Notes: generated from the letters alone by a model not told the origin. A stretch of DNA of 52,072 bases from an uncultured Oscillospiraceae bacterium (GCA_910578575.1 CAJTQP010000008.1:1-52072); one strand, 5' to 3'. Positions 41,102 to 49,702 are shown, counted from the first letter of the stretch. Numbers and translations: made by a program.

Positions 41102-42430
41102 ATGGCGATCCAACGCTGCGAAGCGCTCATTGCGCGAGACAAAAAAGTGATTGCGCCCTGTCAGCATCTGTCCTATTTTCCCCTGGTGGTGGAGAACTGT
41201 AAAGGGAGCATCCTTACCGACGCCGACGGCAACCAGTTCATTGACTTTCTCTCCAGCGCCTCTTCTCTGAACCTGGGCAGTTCGCACCCCGTGATTACTC
41301 AGGCGATCCAAGCACAGTTGGAGAAATTCACCCAGTACACCCAGGCCTATTGCTACAATCAGCAGAGCATTGCGTATGCGGAACGCTTGGTCTCCGTCTA
41401 CCCCGGCGGGGTGCCCGCCAAGGTCTGCTTTGGCAACTGCGGGTCCGACGGGAATGACGCTGCCATCAAGTTCGCCCGTGCCTACACGGGACGGCAAAAG
41501 ATCATCGTCTTTGTGAACGGCTACCACGGCAGCACCTACGGCGCCGCTACCCTCACCACCTGCTCCACCAGGGTCCATGAAAAAATGGGGCCCTTCCTGC
41601 CAGAAGTCTATGCCTTCCCCTTCTTTGGCATGGACCAGGACGATGAAACTGTGGCGCGGGATTGCCTGACGCAGATGGAAACTGCCTTTGCCTCCTATCT
41701 CCCTGTGGGAGAGGTGGCTGCGGTCATCATCGAACCGGTGCAAGGCGATGGCGGCATCCTCCCTGCCCACCCCATTTTCATGGAAAAGCTCTATGCACTG
41801 TGCCAGGCCAACGGAATCCTTTTCATTTCCGATGAGGTCCAGCAGGGCTTTTACCGCACCGGGCCCTTCTTTTCCATTGAGCATTACGGCATCGTTCCCG
41901 ACGGTATCGTTTTGGGGAAATCCGTAGGGGCCGGGTTGGTACTGGGCGCGTTTATGGGGAAGACAGAGATTATGGACTGCCTCCCCGCCCCTGCCCACGC
42001 CTTTACCCTAGCGGGCAATTCCATTGCCTGCGCCGCCGGAAGCGCGGCCTTTGACTACTACCAAAGTGAGGAGTTTCAAACCCGTCTCTCCGCCAACATC
42101 AGCTTGGCGGAGACCCTGGCTGCACAGCTCAAAAAAGCCCATCCCACCATCATTGCCTTCACGCGGAACTTAGGGCTTTCTATGGGCATCGGGATTCAGA
42201 CGTCCCAGGGGCAGCCAGACCCGGACGGTGTATTCAAGATCCTGTTTCGCTGTTACCAGACGGGCTTGGTGCTCATCTCTCTGGCGGGGCATGTCTTGCG
42301 GATCCAGCCACCGCTAAACATCGAACCGGAGCTGTTGGAGAAAGGCTTTGCCATTTTGGACGCGGCGATGGATGATTTTGAGGCTGGACGAATCCCGGAC
42401 GATGTCCTGGCCTACCGGGCAGGCTGGTAA
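41102..42430 (+). CDS. Class III PLP-dependent aminotransferase
   Basis: A 442-residue aminotransferase of the 4-aminobutyrate/ornithine group. The PLP region shows GNCGSDGNDAAIKFAR near 110-125, NGYHGSTYG near 140, ISDEVQQGFYRTG near 240 and the Schiff-base lysine in VLGKSVGAGL near 268. The GSDGNDAA element, rather than GSEA, resembles members acting as amino-acid epimerases or on unusual amino donors. ATG 41102 has AAGGAAG at a rather long 11-base spacing. An APC-type permease gene follows, so an amino acid or amine substrate is likely. Confidence 0.85.
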   Translation: MAIQRCEALIARDKKVIAPCQHLSYFPLVVENCKGSILTDADGNQFIDFLSSASSLNLGSSHPVITQAIQAQLEKFTQYTQAYCYNQQSIAYAERLVSVYPGGVPAKVCFGNCGSDGNDAAIKFARAYTGRQKIIVFVNGYHGSTYGAATLTTCSTRVHEKMGPFLPEVYAFPFFGMDQDDETVARDCLTQMETAFASYLPVGEVAAVIIEPVQGDGGILPAHPIFMEKLYALCQANGILFISDEVQQGFYRTGPFFSIEHYGIVPDGIVLGKSVGAGLVLGAFMGKTEIMDCLPAPAHAFTLAGNSIACAAGSAAFDYYQSEEFQTRLSANISLAETLAAQLKKAHPTIIAFTRNLGLSMGIGIQTSQGQPDPDGVFKILFRCYQTGLVLISLAGHVLRIQPPLNIEPELLEKGFAILDAAMDDFEAGRIPDDVLAYRAGW

Positions 42431-42505
42431 ACTTCGTTGGTATTTTTGCGTCAAAGGCCCTCCCTTCCTACGACCTTGTTTTATGTTACGGAAAGGAGCT
42501 TTGGT

Positions 42506-43624
42506 TTGAAAAAGGGCTTTTTGCGCTATCTTGTCCCTGGTTTCGTGTTTCAATCTGTGGTGATTGGCGGCGGGTATGGCACCGGTGCGGAGATCACAGC
42601 ATACTTTGCGAAAAAAGGCATGGCGGGCGGACTGCTCGCCATGCTTGTTACCTTAGTGGTCTGGTCTGTGATCTGCGCCATCACCTTTGCCTTTGCCCAA
42701 ACCTTCCGCACCTTTGACTATCGCTCCATGATGGTCCGGCTATTGGGGCGATTTAGCATGCTCTACGAGCTGTGCTATATCGCCATGATGCTCATGGTGT
42801 TGGGGGTCATCAACGCCACTGCTGGGCGTATGGTGGAAAGTCTCACTGGGCTTCATGCTTCCACCGGCGTCTTGTTCCTCTCTGTCTGCATCGTGCTTTT
42901 GGTTACGGCAGGGACCCAGGCGGTGGAAAAAGCGCTGTCCCTGTGGTCGTGGGTGCTACACGCAGTGTATGCCCTGTTCCTGCTGCTGGTATTTTGCCAA
43001 TTCGGCGGCAACATCTGCGGCGAGTTGGCAAAGGTGGAGATTGCCCCCGGTTGGTTTTCCAGTGGGATGCAATATGCTTTTTATAATCTTGGCATCGTCC
43101 CCGCTTTGCTCTATACTGTCCAAGAAGCACAGAGTCAGCGGGAAGCGGTTCTCTGTGGGGCGTTGGCTGGTGTGATCGGCGTCCTCCCTGCCCTGCTCCT
43201 CCTGTTGGCCATGGGCTGTGACCTATCTGCCGTGGTGGCCGCACAGCTTCCCATTGCCGTAATCTTTGAACATTTGAATATGGACTGGATGTATTGGCTC
43301 TTTGAAATCGTCCTTTTTGGCACCCTTATCGAGACCGGCACCGGTTTCATCAAAGCCCTGGACGACCGGGTCGAGGTTGCGCTGTGCCATAGTTTTGGAA
43401 GCTGTCCCCTTTGGATGCGTGCCCTAGTGGCCATTGCAGCCGTGACCGTGGGAATCTCCGTTTCAAACTTTGGCCTGTCCGCACTGATTGCCAAGGGCTA
43501 TGGAACGATATGCTGGGGCTTTTTTACCGTATATGTCCTACCTCTGCTGACCATCGGCAGCTATGAACTATACAAGCACAAGAATCCCCAGCCCCTCCAA
43601 CGCTCTTTTCGTGTGGCACCCTAA
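42506..43624 (+). CDS. YkvI-like membrane permease
   Basis: A 372-residue membrane protein with about ten segments, of the YkvI group in the amino-acid/Na-symporter-like superfamily: VPGFVFQSVVIGGGYGTGAEITAYF near 10-33 is the first-helix motif with the helix-break glycines. The start is taken as TTG at 42506 with AAAGGAG at 7-base spacing, since the earlier ATG at 42437 lacks a ribosome site. It may import the substrate of the upstream aminotransferase. Confidence 0.8.
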   Translation: MKKGFLRYLVPGFVFQSVVIGGGYGTGAEITAYFAKKGMAGGLLAMLVTLVVWSVICAITFAFAQTFRTFDYRSMMVRLLGRFSMLYELCYIAMMLMVLGVINATAGRMVESLTGLHASTGVLFLSVCIVLLVTAGTQAVEKALSLWSWVLHAVYALFLLLVFCQFGGNICGELAKVEIAPGWFSSGMQYAFYNLGIVPALLYTVQEAQSQREAVLCGALAGVIGVLPALLLLLAMGCDLSAVVAAQLPIAVIFEHLNMDWMYWLFEIVLFGTLIETGTGFIKALDDRVEVALCHSFGSCPLWMRALVAIAAVTVGISVSNFGLSALIAKGYGTICWGFFTVYVLPLLTIGSYELYKHKNPQPLQRSFRVAP

Positions 43625-43641
43625 TGCCACACCCTTTTTTT
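43611..43641 (+). terminator. Terminator containing the permease stop codon
   Basis: GTGTGGCA/TGCCACAC arms, 6-base loop CCCTAA that includes the stop codon, then CCT and a T-run to 43641. It separates convergent genes. Confidence 0.85.
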
Positions 43642-44044
43642 AGTGTGACAGTCCCTCTTGCAAGGCATTTTCCACTGCTTTCTTTAACACGATGCTGGAA
43701 TTTGTAGCCCCTGATACCGTATCAACATCTACTGACTGTTTCTTCATCATCTCATCGACCACGCTTTCCGCAGCAGCGCCCCGCCCATTCTTATGTTCCA
43801 GAATCGCAATGTCAGTGAGTTTCCCATTTTCCACCGTGACAGAAACCTTCGCATAGATAAACTCGACATCACATTCACCGGTATAAACACCATCGGAAAC
43901 CGCGGAAAGAGAAACTGGCGAAAAGGAAATTTCAGCCACCGCCCGTTTATAATCCTCCACACTTTTCAAATAAATTGCCAGCGCAATGATCCCGATCAGT
44001 ACAAAAATCGCAACAATCCAAAGTAATTTTTTCTTATTTTTCAT
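43640..44044 (-). CDS. Membrane-anchored FMN-binding domain protein
   Basis: A 134-residue protein with a basic start, one membrane segment at about 8-28 and an extracytoplasmic FMN-binding domain. DTVSGATNSS near 110 is the SGAT motif through which FMN is covalently attached to Ser/Thr in NqrC/RnfG-like proteins; GVYTGECDVEF is the usual preceding strand. It may take part in extracellular electron transfer. ATG 44044 follows AAGGAGG. A TetR gene lies directly upstream on the same strand and may control it. Confidence 0.9.
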   Translation of the reverse strand: MKNKKKLLWIVAIFVLIGIIALAIYLKSVEDYKRAVAEISFSPVSLSAVSDGVYTGECDVEFIYAKVSVTVENGKLTDIAILEHKNGRGAAAESVVDEMMKKQSVDVDTVSGATNSSIVLKKAVENALQEGLSH

Positions 44045-44090
44045 AGTTTTCCTCCTTGATTTTTCCTTGTATTCCAACGCATGTAAAGTT

Positions 44091-44726
44091 TTATAACTTT
44101 ACAGACACAATACTGCGGTAAAGTAGATCGAAACCAAATGACAGAAATTGCAGTTTGGAAAAGCCCATGGCACGTTTTATGTAGATTTCTTTGTTCGCGG
44201 CCAACTGGATCAGGCCCGATACACTACCCCAAAAGGCAAAAATCGTGGGCAATGGTTCCAACCCTTCTCGTAGTGCCCCGCAGCTTATACCATCCTGTAA
44301 AAATTCCTTGATTTTTTCGTTGATGTCCTCCCCTACCCGGTACGTTTCCGCCTCCTCCGGGTCCTCTATGCTTTCAAAATTGATGTTGATTTCTTTCAGC
44401 GCCATGTTGAAATAGAAGGGAAATTCCTCTTGATATTTGACTAGTCCCTGGCAAATTAGATCATATCGCTTTCGTGTGTCAGTCTCCTGTTCCATGGCCT
44501 CAGAAATATAGTGATAGAGTTTTCGCATACTTTCCAGCGCCAGAATGGCTACGATCTCCTCCTTGTTGCTGAAATACACATACAGGGTAGCCTTACTATA
44601 TCCCGCCTCCTTGGCAATGTCGTCCATGGAAGTTGCGGGAACGCCTTTCTCTTGAAACAGACGTGAGGCGGCAGCGGCGATGACTTTTCGATGGACACTT
44701 CTGGGCTCCTTTTTTCTTCTTCCCAT
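44091..44726 (-). CDS. TetR family transcriptional regulator
   Basis: A 211-residue regulator. The N-terminal helix-turn-helix (KVIAAAASRLFQEKGVPATSMDDIAKEAGYSKATLYVYFSNKEEI) is at about 15-60, followed by a helical ligand domain ending in LLYRSIVSVKL. ATG 44726 (MGRRKKEPRS) has GAGGGTGA 6 bases upstream; a GTG three codons earlier is less likely. It lies 46 bp before the FMN-binding gene and is expressed from a consensus promoter embedded in a 60-bp palindrome. Confidence 0.93.
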   Translation of the reverse strand: MGRRKKEPRSVHRKVIAAAASRLFQEKGVPATSMDDIAKEAGYSKATLYVYFSNKEEIVAILALESMRKLYHYISEAMEQETDTRKRYDLICQGLVKYQEEFPFYFNMALKEININFESIEDPEEAETYRVGEDINEKIKEFLQDGISCGALREGLEPLPTIFAFWGSVSGLIQLAANKEIYIKRAMGFSKLQFLSFGFDLLYRSIVSVKL

Positions 44727-44784
44727 AGGAATCACCCTCTCTATAATTAAACTATAGGTTTAATTATAGAGAGGGTGATTCTAT
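44725..44784. repeat. 60-bp near-perfect palindrome at the tetR start
   Basis: Left arm 44725-44752 and right arm 44758-44784 match as inverted repeats over 27 bp with one bulged G, around a 5-bp centre TATAG. The palindrome contains the tetR ATG, its ribosome site and the -10 box. The inner half (TTTAATTATA on both sides) looks like a TetR operator; the outer extension is unusual. Confidence 0.85.
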
Positions 44785-44791
44785 TTGTCAA
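44763..44791 (-). promoter_or_regulatory. Consensus sigma-A promoter of tetR
   Basis: TTGACA (44786-44791), exactly 17 bases, TATAAT (44763-44768) on the minus strand, all 12 consensus positions matched. The -10 lies inside the palindrome. Confidence 0.92.
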
Positions 44792-44814
44792 GTTTTTCTT
44801 TTTCTGTCATGGAA

Positions 44815-44846
44815 AATGGGGCCCTTCCTCTTGGAAAGGCCCCATT
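44815..44846 (-). terminator. Terminator after dpaL
   Basis: AATGGGGCC and GGCCCCATT arms with an inner TTCC/GGAA pair, followed on the minus strand by TTCC. It lies just after the dpaL stop at 44850. Confidence 0.72.
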
Positions 44847-44849
44847 CAT

Positions 44850-46037
44850 TCAAACGTTGGGATAGCGTCCATCCCAAACGATGCGTCGATAATTGTCCCG
44901 GTCGGTATCTCCCTCGGTGGAGATACACAAAATCCTGGAATCCCGCGTCAGTTCCAGTTGCTCGCGTAGGTCAGACAGGTTCTGATTTTGCATCAGCTCC
45001 GCCACTAGGCCAGTGGTCACAGCGCCGCTCTCTCCAGAAATGATGCGGGAATCATCCCCTATGGGGTTGCCCAGGACCCGCATTCCCTTGGCGGCGATGG
45101 TATCGGGTACAGACAGGAAATTGCGACCCCAGGCGTTCAAAACCGCCCAGCCAATGCTGCACGGCTCCCCGCAGGCCAGCCCCGCCATGATGGTGTCCAT
45201 ATCACCCGTCACGTTGCGCAGGGTCCCGTCATTTGCCTGGGCGGTACGGAAGATGCAGTCGGCTTTGTTGGGCTCCACCACGGTGATGATGGGGCAGTCC
45301 TTCCCATAATAGTTGGCAAAAAAGCCCGCCACGGCACCGGCCATAGCCCCTACGCCGGCTTGGAGGAACAGATGCGTAGGCCGCATTTCTCCCAACTGCT
45401 CCACCGCTTCTAAGGCCAATGTGGTATAGCCCTCCATGATCCAAGTGGGCATCTCCTCATATCCAGGCCAAGCGGTGTCCTGCACAAAAACCCAGCCGTT
45501 TTCCTCTGCCTGCTGGCAGGCGAAGCGAACTGCGTCGTCATAGTTCCACGGGGTAATGGACGCCTCCGCCCCCAGGGCACGGATATTCTCCAACCGCTCC
45601 TGGGCGCTACCCTTGGGCATATAAACCACGCTGTTCAGCCCCAGGCGGGCGGCGGTCCAGGCGATGCCCCGACCGTGGTTGCCGTCGGTAGCGGTGACAA
45701 AGGTAAGGCCCTTCAGCTTTTCCCGAACCTCTGGGCTGGTCAGTTGTTGGTAGGATAACTCCTCCGCCCCCAGCCGCCGGGCAATGTAGCGGCCAATACA
45801 ATGGCTGCCGCCTAGAACCTTAAAGGCGTTTAAGCCAAAGCGCTGGCTCTCATCCTTCACATAGAGCGCTGCTATCCCCAAGGAAGAGGCCAACGATGAC
45901 AACCGCAGCAACGGCGTGGGTTGATATTCTGGAAAACTGCTGTGAAATTTCCGGGCCGCTTGGGCTGTATGTAGGTCAAAGGGGTTTTCTGCCCCTTTGA
46001 CGGCAGTCCGGTGAACCGCCTGGATCAAGTCAGTCAT
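44850..46037 (-). CDS. dpaL: Diaminopropionate ammonia-lyase
   Basis: A 395-residue fold-type II PLP enzyme that splits 2,3-diaminopropionate to pyruvate and ammonia. The Schiff-base lysine lies in RFGLNAFKVLGGSHCIGRYIA near 75; the phosphate loop is QAGVGAMAGAV near 230; TATDGNHGRGIAW near 115 binds substrate. The DESQRFGLNAFKVLGG segment is specific to the YgeX/DpaL family. Start ATG 46037 follows GGGGAGG. It stands alone on the minus strand. Confidence 0.94.
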   Translation of the reverse strand: MTDLIQAVHRTAVKGAENPFDLHTAQAARKFHSSFPEYQPTPLLRLSSLASSLGIAALYVKDESQRFGLNAFKVLGGSHCIGRYIARRLGAEELSYQQLTSPEVREKLKGLTFVTATDGNHGRGIAWTAARLGLNSVVYMPKGSAQERLENIRALGAEASITPWNYDDAVRFACQQAEENGWVFVQDTAWPGYEEMPTWIMEGYTTLALEAVEQLGEMRPTHLFLQAGVGAMAGAVAGFFANYYGKDCPIITVVEPNKADCIFRTAQANDGTLRNVTGDMDTIMAGLACGEPCSIGWAVLNAWGRNFLSVPDTIAAKGMRVLGNPIGDDSRIISGESGAVTTGLVAELMQNQNLSDLREQLELTRDSRILCISTEGDTDRDNYRRIVWDGRYPNV

Positions 46038-46094
46038 AACAAATTCCTCCCCATTGACAGAATTCCTTTGCTGTCTTATAGTGTATCTATCACC

Positions 46095-47264
46095 TCAAAA
46101 GCTGTCCTTCAGAATTTGCAAAATCTCCTGCCGGGTCAGCGTGTGGTAGCCGCCCTTGCGCAGGTTGCAGCTATTGGCAATTTCTTGGAACTTGCTGTCA
46201 TCGGTGATGCCCAAGGCCCGAAGGTTTGGGGTCATACGGCTGTCCCGAATAAACGCCGCCAGGGCGTCAATGCCCTCCAGGGCCACAGCTTGGTCGAGCC
46301 TCCCTGCCGAGTCCACGCCCCAGACATTTACGGCGAAACGTTTGAACTTAGGCAGGCCGTAGGGGCAGATCAGGCGATAGTAAGCCGGGGATACCGCTGC
46401 CAAACCCATACCATGGGCGCAGTCATAATAGGCCCCCAACTGGTGTTCGATTTGATGGGCCTCCCAATCCTCCCGCTTGGAGGGGGACAGAATGCCGCTG
46501 AGGGCCAGGGTGGAGGCCCACATGAGGTTGCTCCGGGCGGTGTAGTCCCTGGGGTTTTCCAGGGCCACAGCGGTATTCCGGATCACGCTTTTCATCAGCG
46601 CTTCCGCGAAATCGTCAGAGATGTTGTCCTCATCCTCTGGGCTGAAATAAATCTCCATGATGTGAGACAGGATATCGAAAATGCCAGAAACCATCTGATA
46701 TTCCGGCACGCTATAGGTAAATTCTGGGTTCAAAATGGCGAATTTGGGATAGAGGGCATAGTCCCAGCAGGAGGTCTTTTTCAGGGTCTCCTCATTGGTG
46801 ACCACTGCGTCTCCATCCATCTCCGAGCCGGTGCCCACCATGGTCACGATAGCCCCCACGGGGATGGGCATACAGTCCAGCGCCCGCTTCTCCACCCAGT
46901 ATTTCGTCCAGAGGTCGCCGTCCTCCACGGCGGCAATGGCCACCGCTTTGGCGCAGTCCATGACGGACCCTCCCCCCACCGCCAGGATCAAGTCTGCCTT
47001 GCACTGACGGGCCAGGGCGCCACCCTCCAGGACTTTGGCATAGGTGGGGTTGGGCATGATGCCGGTGAACTCTGTCACCCGCTTCCCTGCCTGCTGCAAG
47101 GCCGCCATCACCTGGTCGTAGACGCCGTTGGCCTTGATGGAACCGCCTCCGTAGGCCAGCAAGACGTTCTCCCCGAACATCTCCAAAGCGGCGGGGAGGC
47201 TGTCCATAGCGGTTTTGCCAAAGAACACCTGGGTGGGGTTGAAAAACTCAAAATCTCGGTTCAT
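46095..47264 (-). CDS. Iron-containing alcohol dehydrogenase
   Basis: A 389-residue group III alcohol dehydrogenase of the YqhD/butanol-dehydrogenase type. The nucleotide-binding GGGSVMDCAKA lies near 97-107, GTGSEMDGDAVVTN near 143-156, and the iron ligands in FDILSHIMEIYF and the DCAHGMGLAAVSP region near 265-280. It reduces aldehydes with NAD(P)H. Its ATG overlaps the stop of the upstream Crp/Fnr gene by 4 bp, so that regulator is probably its partner. Confidence 0.93.
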   Translation of the reverse strand: MNRDFEFFNPTQVFFGKTAMDSLPAALEMFGENVLLAYGGGSIKANGVYDQVMAALQQAGKRVTEFTGIMPNPTYAKVLEGGALARQCKADLILAVGGGSVMDCAKAVAIAAVEDGDLWTKYWVEKRALDCMPIPVGAIVTMVGTGSEMDGDAVVTNEETLKKTSCWDYALYPKFAILNPEFTYSVPEYQMVSGIFDILSHIMEIYFSPEDEDNISDDFAEALMKSVIRNTAVALENPRDYTARSNLMWASTLALSGILSPSKREDWEAHQIEHQLGAYYDCAHGMGLAAVSPAYYRLICPYGLPKFKRFAVNVWGVDSAGRLDQAVALEGIDALAAFIRDSRMTPNLRALGITDDSKFQEIANSCNLRKGGYHTLTRQEILQILKDSF

Positions 47265-47926
47265 TGCTGCTTCCCTCCATTCAAAAGTTCCTTCAGTGCA
47301 TCCTGATCCAAAATGGTGATGGTACCCCGCCCTAAGGCTACGATGCCACGGGTGGCGAACTGGTTCAAGGTACGGGTGACCACCTCGCGGGAGGAGCCGA
47401 TGCAGCGGGCGATCTGCTCATGGGTCATGGAGAAGGCCGGGGAGCCACGCCGTTCACTTTCGCTGTGCAGAAAAGAGGCCAGGCGTTTTTCCAGGCTGAA
47501 AAAGACGATTTGCTGCATGGTTTTTAGCACATCGGCGTACTGCTGCACCGCCTGTTTATAGACGATCCGCTCCACCTCCACGTTTTCGGCCATAAACTGG
47601 GCCAACACTGGTGCGGGGAGGACGGAGATGTCCGTGTTGGTCTCCGCTGTGATCTGGCTCTCCATTTCAATGCCCCGGAATACGCAGGCGGCGGAGAGGA
47701 TACAGGTGCCGCCGCTGTCCACGCGAAAGAGGGTGATTTCCCGGCCCTCTTCGGAGAGGACGGAAAAGGCCAAGCGGCCTCTACGGATGAAAATTAAGCC
47801 CACGCAGCTATCCCCGTGGCGGTGGATCACCTGTCCTTTCCGAAACGTCACCCGCTTCATGGAGCGGTCTAACAGGTCCTGTTCCTCTGGCGTAAGGTAT
47901 GGATAGAATGACACTTCGCGGTTCAA
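47261..47926 (-). CDS. Crp/Fnr family transcriptional regulator
   Basis: A 221-residue regulator with a cyclic-nucleotide-binding-like domain (about 10-125) and a winged helix (MTHEQIARCIGSSREVVTRTLNQFATRGIV at about 165-194). It lacks the N-terminal four-Cys cluster of Fnr; Cys residues in GGTCILSAACVF may sense redox or a metal. The TTG at 47926 (LNREVSFYPYLTPEE) has GGGGGGAG at good spacing and is preferred over an ATG 17 codons earlier. It overlaps the alcohol dehydrogenase start. Confidence 0.92.
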   Translation of the reverse strand: MNREVSFYPYLTPEEQDLLDRSMKRVTFRKGQVIHRHGDSCVGLIFIRRGRLAFSVLSEEGREITLFRVDSGGTCILSAACVFRGIEMESQITAETNTDISVLPAPVLAQFMAENVEVERIVYKQAVQQYADVLKTMQQIVFFSLEKRLASFLHSESERRGSPAFSMTHEQIARCIGSSREVVTRTLNQFATRGIVALGRGTITILDQDALKELLNGGKQQ

Positions 47927-47984
47927 TGCACTCCCCCCTTTTCTTTTGTTTTTTTCATTATATGCCAGAAAAGCCATCGCTTCT

Positions 47985-47997
47985 GTGATTTAATCAC
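47985..47997. promoter_or_regulatory. Candidate Crp/Fnr-type site
   Basis: Perfect palindrome GTGATTTAATCAC, about 60 bp before the start of the Crp/Fnr-family gene. The half-site GTGA/TGAT is of the family type but the spacing (3 central bases) is shorter than for classic CRP sites. Confidence 0.45.
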
Positions 47998-48127
47998 TGC
48001 GCGGGGCTGGTTGGCGGTATACTGTATCTAGTATAGCACAAAGTGCAAGTGTCGTACACCTATATTTTTTCTGTTAGGGGCCTTGTTCCTGGGGAACATC
48101 GGCCTAGGCGGGCGCTGCCCGGACCCG

Positions 48128-48197
48128 GCAGAGGCGCTGCCTCTGCACTCCGCCAGGAGCTCTGCTCCTGGACCTCGCCACCTTTTGAAAAAGGTGG
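48128..48197 (+). repeat. Triple-hairpin element upstream of hydF
   Basis: Three back-to-back hairpins: GCAGAGGC/GCCTCTGC (48128-48146), CCAGGAGC/GCTCCTGG (48153-48171), CCACCTTTT/AAAAGGTGG (48178-48197), each with a loop of 2-3 bases. No open frame of note is present. It resembles dispersed palindromic extragenic repeats. No second copy was found in this window. Confidence 0.75.
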
Positions 48198-48242
48198 ACG
48201 AAAACTTTAATCTCAGTTTCCCGTTCAGAAAGGAGCTCCCCC

Positions 48243-49433
48243 ATGAGCATACAATCTACCCCCAGAGCCAGCCGCCTCCACATCGCCCTCATCGGCAAGC
48301 GCAATGCGGGGAAGTCCTCCCTCATCAACGCCCTCACTGGGCAGGGTATCGCCCTGGTCTCCCCGGTGGCGGGCACCACCACGGACCCCGTGTACAAATC
48401 CTTCGAGCTCCAGGGACTGGGGCCGGTGGTGTTTATCGACACAGCGGGGCTGGACGACGACGGTGAATTGGGGCTCCTGCGGGTGGAAAAGACCCGGCAG
48501 GTGCTGGACAAGACGGACCTGGCTGTCCTGGTGCTCACGGGGCAGCCGGATCAGGAGCTCGGCTGGTTGGAGGCATTGCGGGAGAAGAAAATCCCTGTTT
48601 TGGCAGTGCTGAACAAGAGTGACAGTTTGCCTGACGCCCTCGCCCTGGTGGCCCGTATTTCTGATTCCATAAAACAGCCCGTCCTTCCCGTCAGCGCTGC
48701 TACAGGGGAAAACGTAGACAAGCTGCGTCAGGAATTGATCCGCCTGGCCCCCGACAGCTTCTGGGACTTGACCATCACCGGCGACCTGGCCCAGGCTGGG
48801 GATCTGGTGCTGTTGGTGATGCCCCAGGACATCCAGGCCCCCACCGGGCGGCTCATCCTCCCCCAGGTGCAGACCATCCGGGAGCTACTGGACAAGAAAT
48901 GCCTGGTGATGAGTTGTACCGCCGACTGTCTGGAGGACAGCCTCCGCTCCCTGGCCCATCCGCCCAAGCTCATCATCACCGACTCCCAGGTGTTTCCCCT
49001 GGTGTACCAGGCCAAGCCGGAGGGAAGCCTGCTGACCTCCTTCTCCATCCTGTTCGCCGGGTACAAGGGGGATATCAACGCCTTTCTGGCGGGGGCAAAG
49101 GCCATGGACGATCTCACGGAGCAGTCCAAGATCCTCATTGCCGAAGCCTGCGCCCACGCCCCCAAGGAGGAGGATATTGGCCGGGTGAAGATTCCCAACC
49201 TTCTTAGGAAAAAGCTGGGCCAGGGCCTTTCCATCGACTTCGTCCGGGGCAATGACTTCCCCCAGGACCTGCGCCCCTACGACCTGGTGATCCACTGCGG
49301 CGCGTGCATGTTCAACCGCCGCCATGTGCTCAGCCGCATTAACCAAGCCCAGGCCCAGGGGGTACCCGTATGCAATTACGGGGTGGTTCTGGCCTACCTG
49401 GCGGGTATTTTAGATAAGGTAAGTACAACGTAA
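48243..49433 (+). CDS. hydF: [FeFe]-hydrogenase H-cluster maturation GTPase HydF
   Basis: A 396-residue HydF, the scaffold on which the hydrogenase active-site cluster is built. The GTPase domain has GKRNAGKSSLINAL (about 18-31), the DTAGLDD G3 motif near 66 and NKSD near 122. The C-terminal cluster-binding ligands are visible in EACAHAPKEED near 298 and the HCGACMFNRR (CxxC) near 358. ATG 48243 follows AAAGGAGCT. hydE and hydG are not next to it in this window. The finding implies an anaerobe with FeFe-hydrogenase. Confidence 0.96.
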   Translation: MSIQSTPRASRLHIALIGKRNAGKSSLINALTGQGIALVSPVAGTTTDPVYKSFELQGLGPVVFIDTAGLDDDGELGLLRVEKTRQVLDKTDLAVLVLTGQPDQELGWLEALREKKIPVLAVLNKSDSLPDALALVARISDSIKQPVLPVSAATGENVDKLRQELIRLAPDSFWDLTITGDLAQAGDLVLLVMPQDIQAPTGRLILPQVQTIRELLDKKCLVMSCTADCLEDSLRSLAHPPKLIITDSQVFPLVYQAKPEGSLLTSFSILFAGYKGDINAFLAGAKAMDDLTEQSKILIAEACAHAPKEEDIGRVKIPNLLRKKLGQGLSIDFVRGNDFPQDLRPYDLVIHCGACMFNRRHVLSRINQAQAQGVPVCNYGVVLAYLAGILDKVSTT

Positions 49434-49457
49434 GAAAAGAAATTTCCTATTTTTGCA

Positions 49458-49488
49458 CAAAGGGGCTTGAATTTTCCAAGCCCCTTTG
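49458..49488 (+). terminator. Terminator after hydF
   Basis: CAAAGGGGCTTG and CAAGCCCCTTTG arms (12 bp, perfect) with a 7-base loop. The following T-run is weak (GTATACTGACTTTG), so efficiency is uncertain. Confidence 0.7.
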
Positions 49489-49579
49489 GTATACTGACTT
49501 TGTAAATTGCCGCTATACTGAACAAACCCCTGGGCACGACCGCCCGCGGGGGAGCATACAACATAAGGGGGTGATTTGG

Positions 49580-49690
49580 ATGGTGCACGCATCCCTGGCG
49601 ACCAGCCCCAGAGCAAGCCCTACCCTGCGCCTACGTCTGCGTGGACCTCCAGCCAATGATTTTTCCCAAGTACGTCAAAATTTTATTTAG
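49580..49690 (+). CDS. Possible 36-residue leader ORF upstream of the surface protein
   Basis: ATG 49580 is preceded by AAGGGGGTGA and runs 36 codons to a TAG at 49688-49690. Its stop abuts the AGGAGG of the surface protein (ATG 49703), so its translation could affect that gene. The peptide is rich in Arg, Leu and Pro and resembles nothing I know. Its codon pattern does not look like that of neighbouring genes, so it may be chance. Confidence 0.25.
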   Translation: MVHASLATSPRASPTLRLRLRGPPANDFSQVRQNFI

Positions 49691-49702
49691 GAGGTTTTTC
49701 CC

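Noticed and set aside
40508..41998. A 496-codon minus-strand frame opposite the transporter and aminotransferase
   Set aside because: It covers two well-supported plus-strand genes and the gap between them and shows low-complexity His/Gly/Asp-rich sequence typical of antisense frames.
48128..48197. CRISPR-like array
   Set aside because: The three hairpins differ in sequence and there are no spacers or regular repeats.
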